DNA of 64,000 bases from Bidens hawaiensis. Its lineage: Eukaryota; Streptophyta; Magnoliopsida; Asterales; Asteraceae. Shown piece by piece: positions 48,603-59,439 of this stretch. The notes beneath the pieces were generated by a model. It saw only the letters and a list, made by a program, of their open reading frames with translations. It did no database searches and had not been told where the DNA came from. The position numbers and the translations under genes were made by a program. Numbering within the stretch: the stretch's first letter is position 1; each line of letters starts with the position of its first letter. The DNA is taken from the NCBI GenBank assembly GCA_021521415.1, contig JAIQDT010000001.1, positions 2,852,001 through 2,916,000 on the forward strand, given 5' to 3'.

Positions 48603-48670
48603 GTGACTGGTGATTTGCAGTTAAAGTATTCAAGATTAAAGTATTCAATAGCTACGGAAAAGGGGGTGTC

Positions 48671-48960
48671 TGTTAGTGCACGAAATGGTTGTCTGTAGCA
48701 TTCGAATAAGTTATACATAGTCTAGATTGTTTATTTATTGTAAATGGAGCATGTGTCATATAAATAGGTGGTTCCATGCTCATAATTAGAATGTACATAT
48801 TTAGAGAGAGATCTAGATCTAAATTATGCCCTCCATAAGTTATTTCCATCCATCATAATGTATTCATCCATATTTATCAATAAAGTAATAATTTAACGTT
48901 TAGATCTTGTATATAATCGATATATTGTATTAGCGGCTAGATCCGTAACGGGTTCTCACA
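48671..48960 (+). repeat. 3' LTR (290 bp)
   Basis: Same length and ends as the 5' LTR, flanked by AATAT at 48961. Confidence 0.93.
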
Positions 48961-50606
48961 AATATAATTAAAACTTTTAACTAGTTCATAAAACCATAAC
49001 GATAAATAAATCCCAAGTCAATATCAAACGTCAACAAAGGTTAATCATAAGCCTAGACAGTCTATAAAGTTTAGCCTAACATCATAAAAGCAAACAAAAC
49101 GATAATAAAGGAAATCATGGCGAAAATAAATAAGAACGGAAGATTAAAGGCGATAAAACACGTGATCTTCGTTCTTGGAAATGGTTGTGATGGTTAAACA
49201 TTGGGTGGAAACCTACTTTTTGTAATTTAATATAATAGATATATATTAGGAATAATAAAAGAAAAGGATGGCAATATGAATGTAGAATTTTAGAAAGAGG
49301 GGTGCTTTGAATTCTAAATGTAATTAGAGATAAAATGGTTAAAGAAAAAGGAAAAAACATGTCCAAAATACCACATCAATTATAAATATATGAGAGAATT
49401 TTTGGGGGGGAAAGTTGGAAATGGTTGTGACGGTTAAACATCGGGTGGAAACCTACTTTTTGTAATTTAATATAATAGATATAATATCAGGAATAATAAA
49501 AGAAAAGAGTGGCAATATGAATGTAAAATTTAGAAAGAGGGATGCTTTGAATTCTAAATGTAGTAGAGTAATATGTTGGGTCTAAAAAATTAAATGATAG
49601 AACATATATGAACGAACACAAGCGAACGTTAACGAAAATGACTAAAAGAACAAGACGTGCTCATGCTCATTCATTTTATTACATAAACAAACTTTTTTTT
49701 GTTCATATTTGTTTGTTTAATAATCAATGTAAACAAATATTGTGACTTGTATCATCTTACCTGTAGTAAACATAACTGTCATATTATTAAAACCTGTCGT
49801 ACAACAAATTAAAATTAAAATTCTGCAATTGAACTAAAGTACATTATTTTTTTGTCAATGTTTGAACCAGTCGAATAATATTCATGAATAACTGTTTGTG
49901 TTTTCATATGAAAATGTTTAATGATGTTGCCAAAATATATTTAAAATAAATAAAATAAGATTGTTTATGAATAAACATCAACTCTTGAGATTGAGATTGC
50001 CTACTGAGTTTTATATGATAGGCCATATGCGGTTATAAAATGAAGAAATACAATTAATAATTGTTTTTTTAATGGGAAGTCCTCACAGAAGAAATGACAT
50101 GTCTTTGCTCCTGTACAGGTACTGTTTTAGCTATAATCGAAGACAAAACTTGAAAAGCCACCACTTTTTTCGCTGGCACACTGGCATCATTAATGAAATA
50201 TTACCTTTACAACGTTGCATACAGACAAGACATTGAGTATATGATTAGTTTGCTTGACTAGATAGCTAAATAATAATAAAAAATCATATTATTTGTAACT
50301 TTTAGACTAACACGCAAAGTAAAATACAAATTCTTATAATTGTTTTGATACTTACAATTAACTTTAAATATAATGTTACGATGTACTTATTTTTACTTTT
50401 TTTTATATATGGTTAGGTGTTATTTAACACTCATTTTTACATCCAAATGTATCGCCGACATGTGACATTTGTTGTAGCAGACTAACAAATCAAATCATGT
50501 TGGATGAATATATATATATATATATATATATAAAACTGAAAGGTTATACATACGGTTATATTAAACACAGGGAGGGTTTGGCTGCCATAAAACCCTAATT
50601 GCTGCC
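48961..50606. other. AT-rich spacer with a direct duplication and (TA)n
   Basis: No gene supported. It includes the 155-bp duplication listed separately and a (TA)n run at about 50508-50531. The last 25 bases (GCTGCCATAAAACCCTAA) are the 5' leader of the RRP12-like copy. Confidence 0.5.
49174..49568. repeat. Imperfect direct duplication of about 155 bp
   Basis: Copies at 49174-49330 and 49413-49568, starting TTGGAAATGGTTGTGA and ending GAATTCTAAATGTA, at about 90% identity. They are separated by about 83 bp with a G-run. Confidence 0.9.
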
Positions 50607-51099
50607 ATGGACGATACACTCCTGACCCACTTCAACAACCACCACGCCATCTGCACCATCATCGGCTCAGACCCTCAAAGACCTCCACCACCCTCTCACC
50701 CCACTCGCCGCCACCTCTTCATCTCTCGACAGATTATTATTATTATCCCCTAACCACGTCGTCGACGCTCTCCTCAAGGAGTTTGACACCCTCTCGGCTT
50801 TGCTTTCCCGGGTGCTTGTTGTTACTCGCTCGGATATGTGATTAAAGTTTACATCTTTTTCGATTCTGTTTGCTAATTAGTATAATTTCCATCACAAAGT
50901 TTGTTGGGAGGAATTTGTTTGGTACTTGACTAAGTTTAGATCTAAACAACATGATTATTTTCACTTTAGGAGTGTAAACCATTCGGCTCGTTTTGACTTA
51001 CAAGAGCTCAGCTCGGGTTTCGAAGGGTTCGGATAGGGTTTATTGCGAACTAGATTTTCATCCTGGCGCATTGCGCCGGGGTAGCTGGCAAAACCCAAA

Positions 51100-51650
51100 A
51101 GTTGAAACCCGGGCGTTGGTAAAACCCGAATGTTACGACGATGCGTCGACACGAATTTGGTCAGTATCGGCTGCGCTCATAACAATATAGACACCATTGG
51201 TAAAATTTGAGGGTTAAAACCCAAAATATTAATTCGTCAAATTAACACATAAAAAAACAAATATTGAAGACGATGCTTAGTTGGTAGGCAAACCCAGACG
51301 GTGGTAAAAACCAAAGCATTGTTGGTCCCGAGCATTGAGGCGGTAACTTGACACGAATTTGGTCGGTTTTGATTACGTACCTTACGGTACCGGAATTAAA
51401 AAACTAAAAAAATAAAAAACTTGAGGTGGACCAACGGCCAATTTGGGGTGGGGGGGTAGCGTTGTCGGCAATGGGCTTTAAATAAAGCCGCGAGTTTGCG
51501 TGAACTCGGCCGATTTCTTTCAGATTTGTTATGGTACCATAACTAAAAAAATTGACGTTTGATCAGTATCCATTACGTTTATTGTGGTAACTAAACTAAA
51601 AAAATACAAAAGTCGCCGACCAATACGGTGCCGCCAAGTGGCCAATAAGC
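51100..51650 (-). repeat. Inverted copies of the degenerate tandem repeat
   Basis: Read on the minus strand, segments such as CCGACCAAATTCGTGTC and TTCCGGTACCGTAAGG match the pattern of the repeat at 43340-45090. At least three copies near 51120-51180, 51330-51400 and 51490-51640. Confidence 0.6.
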
Positions 51651-52073
51651 CACTTGCGGCACCAAACTTTTAAATTATATATAGTTATAATTCACTTGGT
51701 GCTTTATTAATTAACAATGATAGGATAGGAGGTCTATGCGATTAAAGTTTAGATTCTTGTCGATTGTGTTTCGTAATTTGACTGCTTATTATCATTGTTG
51801 TATAAATCGCTAGTAGTCACCGAATCGATTTTTGTCAAAAATGTTATTTGGCCTAGTAAATTAGTCAGAATATTTAAAGTATTATTTGAAAAATTGTACT
51901 TATTAATCCAATCTAGCTTATGCTTGGTTATGTGTGGTAATTTGATTGCTAGGAGGCATATGCGATTAAAGTTTAACTCTTTTTCAATTATATGTGTTCA
52001 TTGTTGTATAAATCGTGATTAGTCAACGATTCAAAGCTAATCAGTATGCTACTGAGCTGATTTTATTAATTAA

Positions 52074-52130
52074 CTAGTGGTTGGACCCCCCGCGTTGCGG
52101 GGCGCGAGGGTGGGGGAGGGGTTGCATGAC
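52074..52130 (-). mobile_element. Helitron-like 3' terminus
   Basis: On the minus strand a GC-rich hairpin (CCCCGCAACGCGGGG) is followed after a few bases by CCAACCACTAG and then T. A short hairpin followed by CTAG with insertion before T is the signature of Helitron 3' ends. The body would extend to higher coordinates, into the RRP12-like intron. The 5' TC end was not located. Confidence 0.55.
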
Positions 52131-52199
52131 AAAAAACACCACGTGTGAAAGGTGTTGGGGTCTGCGTTGCGCGCTATTTAGATTAGCATTAACGAAAGC

Positions 52200-52360
52200 T
52201 ATTACACGTGTGTGGCTTGCAGTAACCTTATAGGCCTTCTTTACATCATATTTGAATGTCTTTTGAGTTTTGTCTTCAAGACATGATAGCAGCCCAATCA
52301 GAACTTCAAGGGATGAGCCTTCAAAAGTTTGGGCTGCAATGACTATGGTAAGAAGTATAG
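52200..52360 (-). pseudogene. Possible captured exon, unidentified
   Basis: On the minus strand an open stretch reads IAAQTFEGSSLEVLIGLL then SCLEDKTQKTFKYDVKKAY. It looks protein-like (mixed polar and hydrophobic). It lies next to the Helitron-like end and in the same orientation. I do not recognise the protein and it is short. Confidence 0.25.
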
Positions 52361-54689
52361 GGAATTCCCCGCAGGTTTAACGTATTTGATTGCACAAACA
52401 GGAAAGGTAATTCAAAATAACTCGAGTACGATGATCAGGCTTTTTTAAACCCATATGCTAACATTGACAAATCTGATTTCTGGATTACATAAGTTTGACT
52501 AAAAAGTCAACTGAACTAAAGTCATTACCAGGTTTAATTCCATTAGAGTTTGGAGGCCTAACTGGAGGAAGTATAGTAATCTGCTGAATAATTATATTTT
52601 TGAATGCCTGCATCAACCAACTATATAAATAAACAATCATCAATAAAATAAAACCACAAAGTACACTCGATTAAAACATATCATTCACACCTGCTACATA
52701 TTGAATGCACATTCCATGAAGGCAAGTCAATCAAAGAATTTGAGTATCTAAATTCAATTAAATATGGAAGTCTATACTTCAACTTGCCTCCATGAAATTT
52801 GTCCCACCACATGCCTCGCTAACCATTTTGTTGTTACCTTTAAAAGATCAAACATAACCATTGTATACTATTCTCACAAAAGTGTTCAACGATTGAGCAA
52901 GTTGATTTATACAATGTTTTCCATGTCACATCGAAGTTTTTCTGTGCAGAGCTCTTCCAACAAATTCCAAGTCAATGCAAAGTCACAATAGAGGGCTTAG
53001 GCAAGTATCATCGCATCAACAACCTAAATCCCTAATCTGATTGATCGTTAGTTAGCGAGTTCTGTGTAAATGAACTAACAGCGGTGCGATTTGACTCTAC
53101 ATTTTCAGGTGAGTTCAGCTCTTGCTTCGTAAAGATCCGTCTGATGTCAATGTATGGATACTCCCTATCTTGAAGCAGAAAATGAATATTTATTGGAAAA
53201 TATTCGAGTCTTGAAGCTGAAATCTGCAAAGGTACAGATGCTTCTGTACTCTCCTATATCACGGTTTAGCTTCATCCAGTGTTTTTGACTTTTGACATGT
53301 TAGCTTGTACTAGCATGAGCAAGAAGGACGTATTCATTCTGCCAGGAGTCTTGACGGGCTCATATATTCTCTATGGTCTTTGCTGCCTTCATTTTGCAAC
53401 TATCCTGTGGAAGAGTTTTAAGGATTTAGAAGACGAATTATGCCGTTCTCTTCGCGAAGAGCCTGGTTTTTCGTGGAGTAATATGCTCCAGTCTGCAGAT
53501 TCTCGTTCAACAGAATAAAAGAGTAACGGAAGGGGAAAGTGAACCCTCTGGTAAAGTCAGCGTTAGTCAACAGCGAGCAGTTTCCCTCTACACTTCAGAA
53601 TTTGTAGCTCGTAATTTGGAGGTGTTAAGATCCTCTGCACGTGAGATTTTGTCTACACTATCAGGAGTTTTTGTTAAATCTTCCAAAAATGACGGTGGAT
53701 CTTTGCAGGTAGCAAGTTTGACTTTGATGGTCTTGTATATTTAAAAGTTTGTCTCGTAATCGTCTCAAGAGTTTGTTAAATTTCCATTTTGTAGAGAACA
53801 ATTGGTGAGTTTGCATCTATTGCTGACAAAAATGTCGTCTCGAGGGTGTTTAAGAGCACGATGCAAAAATTACTAAAGGTGACAAAGGAAGCTGGCAAAA
53901 CACAAGATACCAAAGGTTCCAGCTCTATGGAAATTGATAACTCGTCAAATGAAACTTCACTGGCACAAACTCGGTAAGCATCTTTATATAAATCCTAGTA
54001 TTAATAATCAACTAGTTAACAGTAAACCCTAAAAATAATTCGTGGACCAACGAGCAGTCTGCGATGGCACCGACAAGTATAATTTGATTAGAAGGCTTAT
54101 TTTTTATTTCAGGGCAAAGCTATATGACTTGGCCGTTGCACTTTTACCAGGCTTAGGTACACAGGAGGTTGATCTTTTATTTCTTGCAGTAGAACCTGCA
54201 CTGAAGGACACTGAAAGTTCGATTCAAAAGAAGGCATACAAAGTTCTCTCAGTAATCCTCGAGGTATTCTATTTATGTGATTTTATTTTTCTGTAAGTTT
54301 TGTTTTTATCCAACTTAAACACTGGAATTCATTTTGATTTAAAACCTTGTTGGACTTGGACAGCATGATGACAGTTTCATAGCAAGAAAGCTTGAAGAGT
54401 TGCTCAAGCTGATGTTTGAAGTGATGCATTCATGTCATTTTTCAGCCAAGCGGCACAGGCTCGACTGTTTATATTTTTTGATTGCACACGTCTCAAAGGT
54501 AACAGGCAACACTCGCTAGATGCATAAACGTGAGACTTGATGCAATAAAAGTATTGTTTTGCAGGATAATTCGGAACAGATGAAACGTGAAATTGTTGCT
54601 TCTTTCTTGACTGAAATTGTACTTGGACTTAAAGAGGTACTTACTGCTTGAGTCATGCTGTTAAATTAACAAAGCTTCATTTTACTTAT

Positions 54690-55080
54690 TGACTGAAAAC
54701 GACACGAGAACACAACACAACTCGAACCTAACATGAAATTTGCAGGTTTGGGTTGACCTGTTTAACCCATTTACATTTTTTTAAATGTGTTTTATGTAAT
54801 AAATTTAATTGGTATGGGTATCTTATGCTAAAATTTAAAACAAAAAGGGGAAGTTCGACATAAGATTTAAAATGAAAATATAATTATTTTATATTAGTTT
54901 GTATTGTTTTTGCTGTAAAGTTATAAAATTAAAGTATTAGTATGTTAACACAAAAAAGAGGGGTTAAACGGGTCATGTTCAGGTCAACCCATGATTATGC
55001 GGTTCGTATTTGGGTTTGTGTCAAATTTTCAGGTTCGTTTTTGGCTGGATCCGTCAACTCACGAACATGACTCGTTTTAA
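54690..55080. mobile_element. Foldback MITE-like element in an RRP12 intron
   Basis: The two ends are inverted: GGGTTGACCTGTTTAACCC on the left pairs with the complement of GGGTTAAACGGGTCA...GGTCAACCC on the right. Outer arms with CGACACGAGAACAC and GTTCGTGAGTTGACG are also partly complementary. The centre is AT-rich with no coding sequence. It lies between the exons ending 54636 and starting 55125. Confidence 0.55.
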
Positions 55081-56652
55081 CATCCCCACTTGTTCATATA
55101 TCTGAATCTATGATTTGCATGCAGTCCAACAAGAAAACAAGAAACAGAGCATATGAGATTATTGTTCAAATTGGGCGTGCCTGCGTGGATGAAGACAAGG
55201 GTGGAAACAAGGAGAACTTCTTTAATTATCATCGATAAGACGATAAGTAATATTCATTTCGGATGGTGTAGGTGGCTGGTGGTCTTGCTGGGGAGACACC
55301 TCACATGATCAGCGCAGCGGTTAAGGGCATTGCTCGTTTGACATACGAGTTCAATGATCTTCTATCGAATGCACATTTCTCCTCCTTCAACGAAAGAGCA
55401 GAGAAATAAATAAAGTATATTTTTCAATGTTTGTGTACCATTTGCCATTTTATAGTGTCTAATTTTTTATTGCTGCAGGCCAGTTTAGGTTTTCTAAAGG
55501 TATTAGTTGCCAAGTCTCAAGCTGAAGGATTGCAAACTCATATGGGGAGCATGGTGGACGCGTTGCTGAGATGGCAAAGTAGCAGCAAGAATCATTTCAA
55601 AGCAAAGGTGAAGCAGCTCCTAGAAATGCTTGTGAAAAAGTGCGGTCTTGATGCTGTTAAGGAAGTGATGCCCGAAGAACATATGAAGCTGCTCACAAAT
55701 ATAAGAAAGGTTTGTTGCGTTGTGGACCGATCAATCTATCCATCTATCAAATTAGGTTTAACTAAATAATATCGTTACTGCAGATAAACGAACGAAAAGA
55801 GCGAAAACATTCTGCTAACACCGAGGAAACCAAATCTCGTCTAACAAAAGCAACCACATCAAGGTTCCGTCACACATTATTGTTAGTTATAATCTCTGAT
55901 AATTTAAGCATGAATTAAGTTAAATTTTTTTTCCCACAGGTTGAGCAGATGGAACCATACAAAAATATTCTCTGATTTTGGTGATGACGAAACCAAAGAT
56001 ATGGGCCCACATAGCTCCAAAAAGTTATCAATCAAGTTTGTTCTTTTGTCTCAATTATTTATACTACAGTAGGAAATATACATAAATAATAGATTAAAGT
56101 ATTTTATTTTAATAATTTTAATGCAGGTCCAAAAGAGCAAGGAAGAGGTTGGCAGAAGACGGGTATGAAGAGTTGGGAGACGAGCCACTCGACTTGCTTG
56201 ACCGTGAAAGGACAAGATCATCCCTAAGATCCGGTGACAGTCTGAAAAGGAAGCTGCAGTCTGATGATGAGCCGGTGATAGATGCTGATGAAAGGCTAAT
56301 AATATCCGCAGAAGACGATGCAACCTTCAAGAAAGAGATCACCGAGTCTGAACCTGATGTGAGGAGTGTGGCGTCTCGAAAAACAGAAAAACGAAGGAAA
56401 ACGGGCCCGTCTGGTTGGGCTTACACGGGTTCAGAATACTCGAGCAAGAAGGCAGGTGGAGATTTGAAGAGGAAAGGGAAGTTTGAGCCGTATGCTTATT
56501 GGCCACTGGACCGTAAGTTGGTTAGCCGTAGACCAGAGCATCGGGCGGCTGCAAGGAAGGGTATGTCCAGTGTGGTTAAGAAGCTTCAAGGACAAAGCGT
56601 CTCGAATGCTTTAGCGATTAATGGATTGAAAAGCAAAAAGAAACGCGGTTAG

Positions 56653-57060
56653 AAGATGTGTGTATACTAGAAGATATTGAATCCTTTGCAATGCTTTATT
56701 TATGATTGGGATGTGATATTGGTGAAATTCAATTACATTTTTTACAAAGCATGTTACTAGAAAAGCTTTTAGCTTTGTTTACTATTATTTAAACTTACAC
56801 TTTTCAGATTTTTACAAAGTTTGTTTACTATTATTTAAAATTACACTAAATATTCAGTTTGATTGTTCTGTATTCGGTTCACATTCCAAGCTAACCTCTT
56901 TGAAATTAAAAAGTAAACCATAAAACTGTTTGTTGCACAACAATTGTTCGACAACAGTCGATTCGAAAAACATAATACGATTTCATTCCACACATGATTC
57001 TACAACAATAGTTTATTATTATAATATAGTAAAACACAAATACATATTTCTCTGTTACAT
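56653..57060. other. 3' flank of the RRP12-like copy
   Basis: AT-rich 3' UTR-like sequence; TTTACTATTATTTAAA occurs twice near 56776 and 56823. No gene seen. Confidence 0.5.
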
Positions 57061-57857
57061 CTGGCCAAAACAATGAAGAAGAGGTTGGTATTCCTTGACG
57101 GGTGTTGATGTAGCATGCGCATTTATGTAATTCACATCCTCCCTACTCACCCCAGCCTGCGACAATGCTTTCTCTATGCATAAAATCACACTGGTACCTA
57201 ATGATAAACATCAATGACTTGTTCATCTCATTTATAAACCAAGCAAGCAACAAAAGAATATACCTACCTTGAGGATGAGGCTCGGTCATCACAAGTGAAG
57301 CTTCCACCCAAAAACTCAGCATAGATTGTAGTACCTGTTCAAATAAACAAATAATTCATTAGCATCCAGCGGGAACGAACGAAAGAAAGAAAGAAAGAAA
57401 CACAAACAAACTATTAATTAATATCCACCACCTTAGCATGCTCAAGTTCTTCCAGCAAAGCAATAGAACATGCACCAGCTGCTTCTCCCATAACACGGCC
57501 CTGTTTGAACCACCAATTTTCATCAAATAATAATTTCATTTAAATGATATACTGCTACAACAAGTAAATTGAATCCCATGGACGGGACAGGGTCATTGTT
57601 TCTCTGTGCATGCCACAAATCCTCCCACAGTATCGATTATGTTAACAAACAAACAAACAAACAACTTGCACAAAAATAATAATAATAATAATCAAATTAC
57701 CTACACTGTCAGAGAAGTAAACATAAATAAAGATGTTCAGTTGACCGATAAAAGCAGCTTCACCTCTGATGATGTGATTGGCTGCATTCAGTATACAAAA
57801 GTTGCACGCTGTAGAGATGGAATAGTACGTTCGGACCCATCCACCCCTGAAGCACAC
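57061..57857 (-). pseudogene. KASI: Beta-ketoacyl-ACP synthase I (KAS I) fragment
   Basis: KAS I elongates acyl-ACP in plastid fatty acid synthesis. Read on the minus strand, pieces follow the family order. 57857-~57740 has YSISTAC and LNAANHIIRGEA, around the active-site Cys. Near 57620-57570 is GFVAC...QRNNDPVPS. 57504-57432 has VMGEAAGA and ALLEELEHAK. 57334-57268 has IYAEFLGGSFTCD, then a shift into MTEPHPQ. 57197-57061 has VILCIEKALSQAGVSRED and NYINAHATSTP with the catalytic His, then KEYQPLLHCFGQ. Introns are retained, with GT-AG borders at 57432, 57334, 57268 and 57197. Small deletions shift the frame in at least three places. Both ends of the gene are missing. Confidence 0.85.
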
Positions 57858-58790
57858 ACAATATTATGAAAATGATAAGTTAAAACACTTGCAAGATTTA
57901 AAAAAGAAATCCATTCAACTAAAGGTCACCAGATCCCATATTAGTAGTGGCAAAGGGTACACAGAAAGGAAAGGATTCATCTTCCTATACGAGACCCTCT
58001 ATGGCGTCATTGAAAACCTAATAGAATATGAATTAACCCAAGGTTGAATGATTACAAGTCAATCCAATAACATACATGTAATCAGTAAAATGGAAGTGTA
58101 ATTGAATACCTGAACTTGCCTTCCAAAATGAACTGTTAAATAATTTTTGGTAAAATTGATGTGCTTAAACGTTAGTTATTTTTATCATTGGCATGGTGCA
58201 ATTACTGTATGTGAAATTTTATTGGGTACGATGTCTAACGAGTTTAGCTCTTGATAACTCAGCTCAAACACCAGACTAGTCAATGCATACTGTGTAGAGT
58301 ATCATACGACGATTTGCATTTGGAAATCATGTGCTGGGAGATCATTAAGCTATAGAAAGAGAAGACGAAGACAAAAAATAGAATGAAAGACAAGGCAAAA
58401 CGTGACAAAGACAAGAGAACAACGCCTGTGCAAGAAACAAGCGAAAAAAAAGAGATGGAAAAACGAAGAAACAAGCGCAACGAAAAGAAACACAGCCCAG
58501 ATTATACCAAAAACAAAATCAATTGTTTCAGAACCTAGATGCATGTGTATATATCATGAACATCAAAGTTAGTAAGTTACCATAGGTCTAATTCAAGTTT
58601 ATTCATGTGAGAAAAGATGGTTGATTTTTTTTTATTTTTTTGATATGCAATGAATCATTTGTATTGAATTTTGTTAATATATATGATCCATCCAAAGTAT
58701 CAAAAGCTTTTAATAAACTAGTTTAAGAGTTCTTTATATAGTCTAACTCGAATCAGACCATTGAAATATGATAGTTTTTACAGATTATTA
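57858..58790. other. Spacer between KAS I and ACCase fragments
   Basis: No supported gene. 58350-58540 is purine-rich on the plus strand and would read as a Lys-rich peptide, but it has no start, no homology I know, and a stop just upstream. Confidence 0.5.
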
Positions 58791-59439
58791 TGACAATAAA
58801 TACTTGAATCTCACTTCCTCTTCTTCTTCATCGCCTACACTCAATTCGGCCCGATCACCCTCCCCTCGGAGTTGTTCAATCAACTTACTTTTGGTCACCG
58901 GATCCACCTGCAACAAAACCAAACATTAAAACATTCTCGTTTTTATGTTCACAAATGCTAAAATCAATTACCTCTTTCAAAAGTGCAGCCAGGCCCTGCG
59001 GTAAAGCATCCCCGATCTTTAACAACTGATTCTAAACCTTCTTTGCAAGCAACTCGGTTAACTTGTCGGTGTAATTCTTGGGGTCATCTTTCCATGTGAA
59101 AAACGCATCGTCATCGACCCATAAGTCTTCAGTACTTTTCGTTTCCAGGAACCATTTCTTAATCATATCATAAGCCGACTTGTAGGAAAGTGTGTCACCC
59201 GCAGCCTCACAGATGCTACTGATTAAAGAAGCCTTGGCCAGCCTACGACTGAGCCTTTCGTAGAAGAAAAACCGAGAAACTTTCCAGTCAACCACCTTTT
59301 TGACCACTCCCTTCTCAGCCATTTGGAACGATGTATCATGAAGCTCAGCAAACTTTGTAGCGATCTGAGTGTAAATCGGCAACAGCTGTTTCTCACGGGC
59401 TTTTATCTGGTCAAACACAGTTTGATCATATTTCGATGA
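58791..59439 (-). pseudogene. ACC1: Homomeric acetyl-CoA carboxylase, C-terminal fragment
   Basis: The cytosolic multidomain ACCase makes malonyl-CoA. The minus-strand frame from 59439 reads IKAREKQLLPIYTQIATKF, AELHDTSFQMAEKGVVKKVV, AAGDTLSYKSAYDMIKKWFL and WVDDDAFFTWKDDPKNY. This is the C-terminal end of the carboxyltransferase region. A TAG at 59032-59034 interrupts, probably from CAG, after which NQLLKIGDALPQGLAALLKE continues to a donor at 58971. A next exon (58907 down) has VDPVTKSKLIEQLRGEG and an acidic tail to a stop near 58791. The 5' side is cut at 59440 by a gypsy LTR; the rest of the exon may lie beyond the window. Confidence 0.87.

Larger units (their letters stand above)
45977..48960 (+). 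mobile_element. Short non-autonomous LTR retrotransposon
   Basis: Total 2,984 bp: LTRs 45977-46266 and 48671-48960 (290 bp each, TGTTAG...CTCACA, about 11 differences by eye), an AATAT duplication, primer site at 46268 and polypurine tract at 48656-48670. The internal 2.4 kb has no gag, protease, RT or integrase frame, so movement would depend on a partner. It contains about 30 AACGAAT/ATTCGTT half-sites at 46890-47475. The size is between TRIM and LARD classes. LTR divergence near 4% makes it older than the 1-14 kb gypsy. Confidence 0.93.
50842..53108. other. First large intron region of the RRP12-like copy
   Basis: Replaces the missing middle exons. It contains minus-strand copies of the degenerate repeat (51.1-51.65 kb), three related ~40-bp segments around GATTAAAGTTTA (50836, 51738, 51963), a Helitron-like terminus at 52074 and two coding-looking minus-strand stretches near 52200-52360 and 52530-52620. 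No full gene. Confidence 0.6.
50607..56652 (+). pseudogene. RRP12: RRP12-like ribosome-biogenesis gene, decayed
   Basis: RRP12 is a HEAT-repeat nuclear protein for export and processing of pre-ribosomes, usually about 1,200-1,300 residues. Exon 1 starts MDDTLLTHFNNHHAIC (50607), shifts frame near 50667, then reads QTLKDLHHPLTPLAATSSSL to a donor at 50812. About 500 residues are then missing. Later exons are at 53109-53231, 53314-53708, 53795-53973, 54113-54264, 54364-54498, 54565-54636, 55125-~55240, 55272-55414, 55479-55709, 55784-55863, 55940-56035 and 56127-56652, with good GT-AG borders. Frameshifts occur near 53165, 53415, 53465, near 55240 and near 55375. Well-kept parts include RTIGEFASIADKNVVSRVF, KKTRNRAYEIIVQIG, LLEMLVKKCGLDAVK and the basic tail GLKSKKKRG. 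The 3' half decayed recently; no full protein is possible. An annotator may call it a gene from the intact last exons. Confidence 0.9.

Noticed and set aside
58350..58544. Lys/Glu-rich plus-strand reading frame and Phe-rich minus-strand frames
   Set aside because: Purine-rich low-complexity sequence, no start codon after the upstream stop, no recognisable family.
57061..59439. A functional fatty-acid gene cluster
   Set aside because: Both genes are truncated, with frameshifts or stops; only fragments remain.
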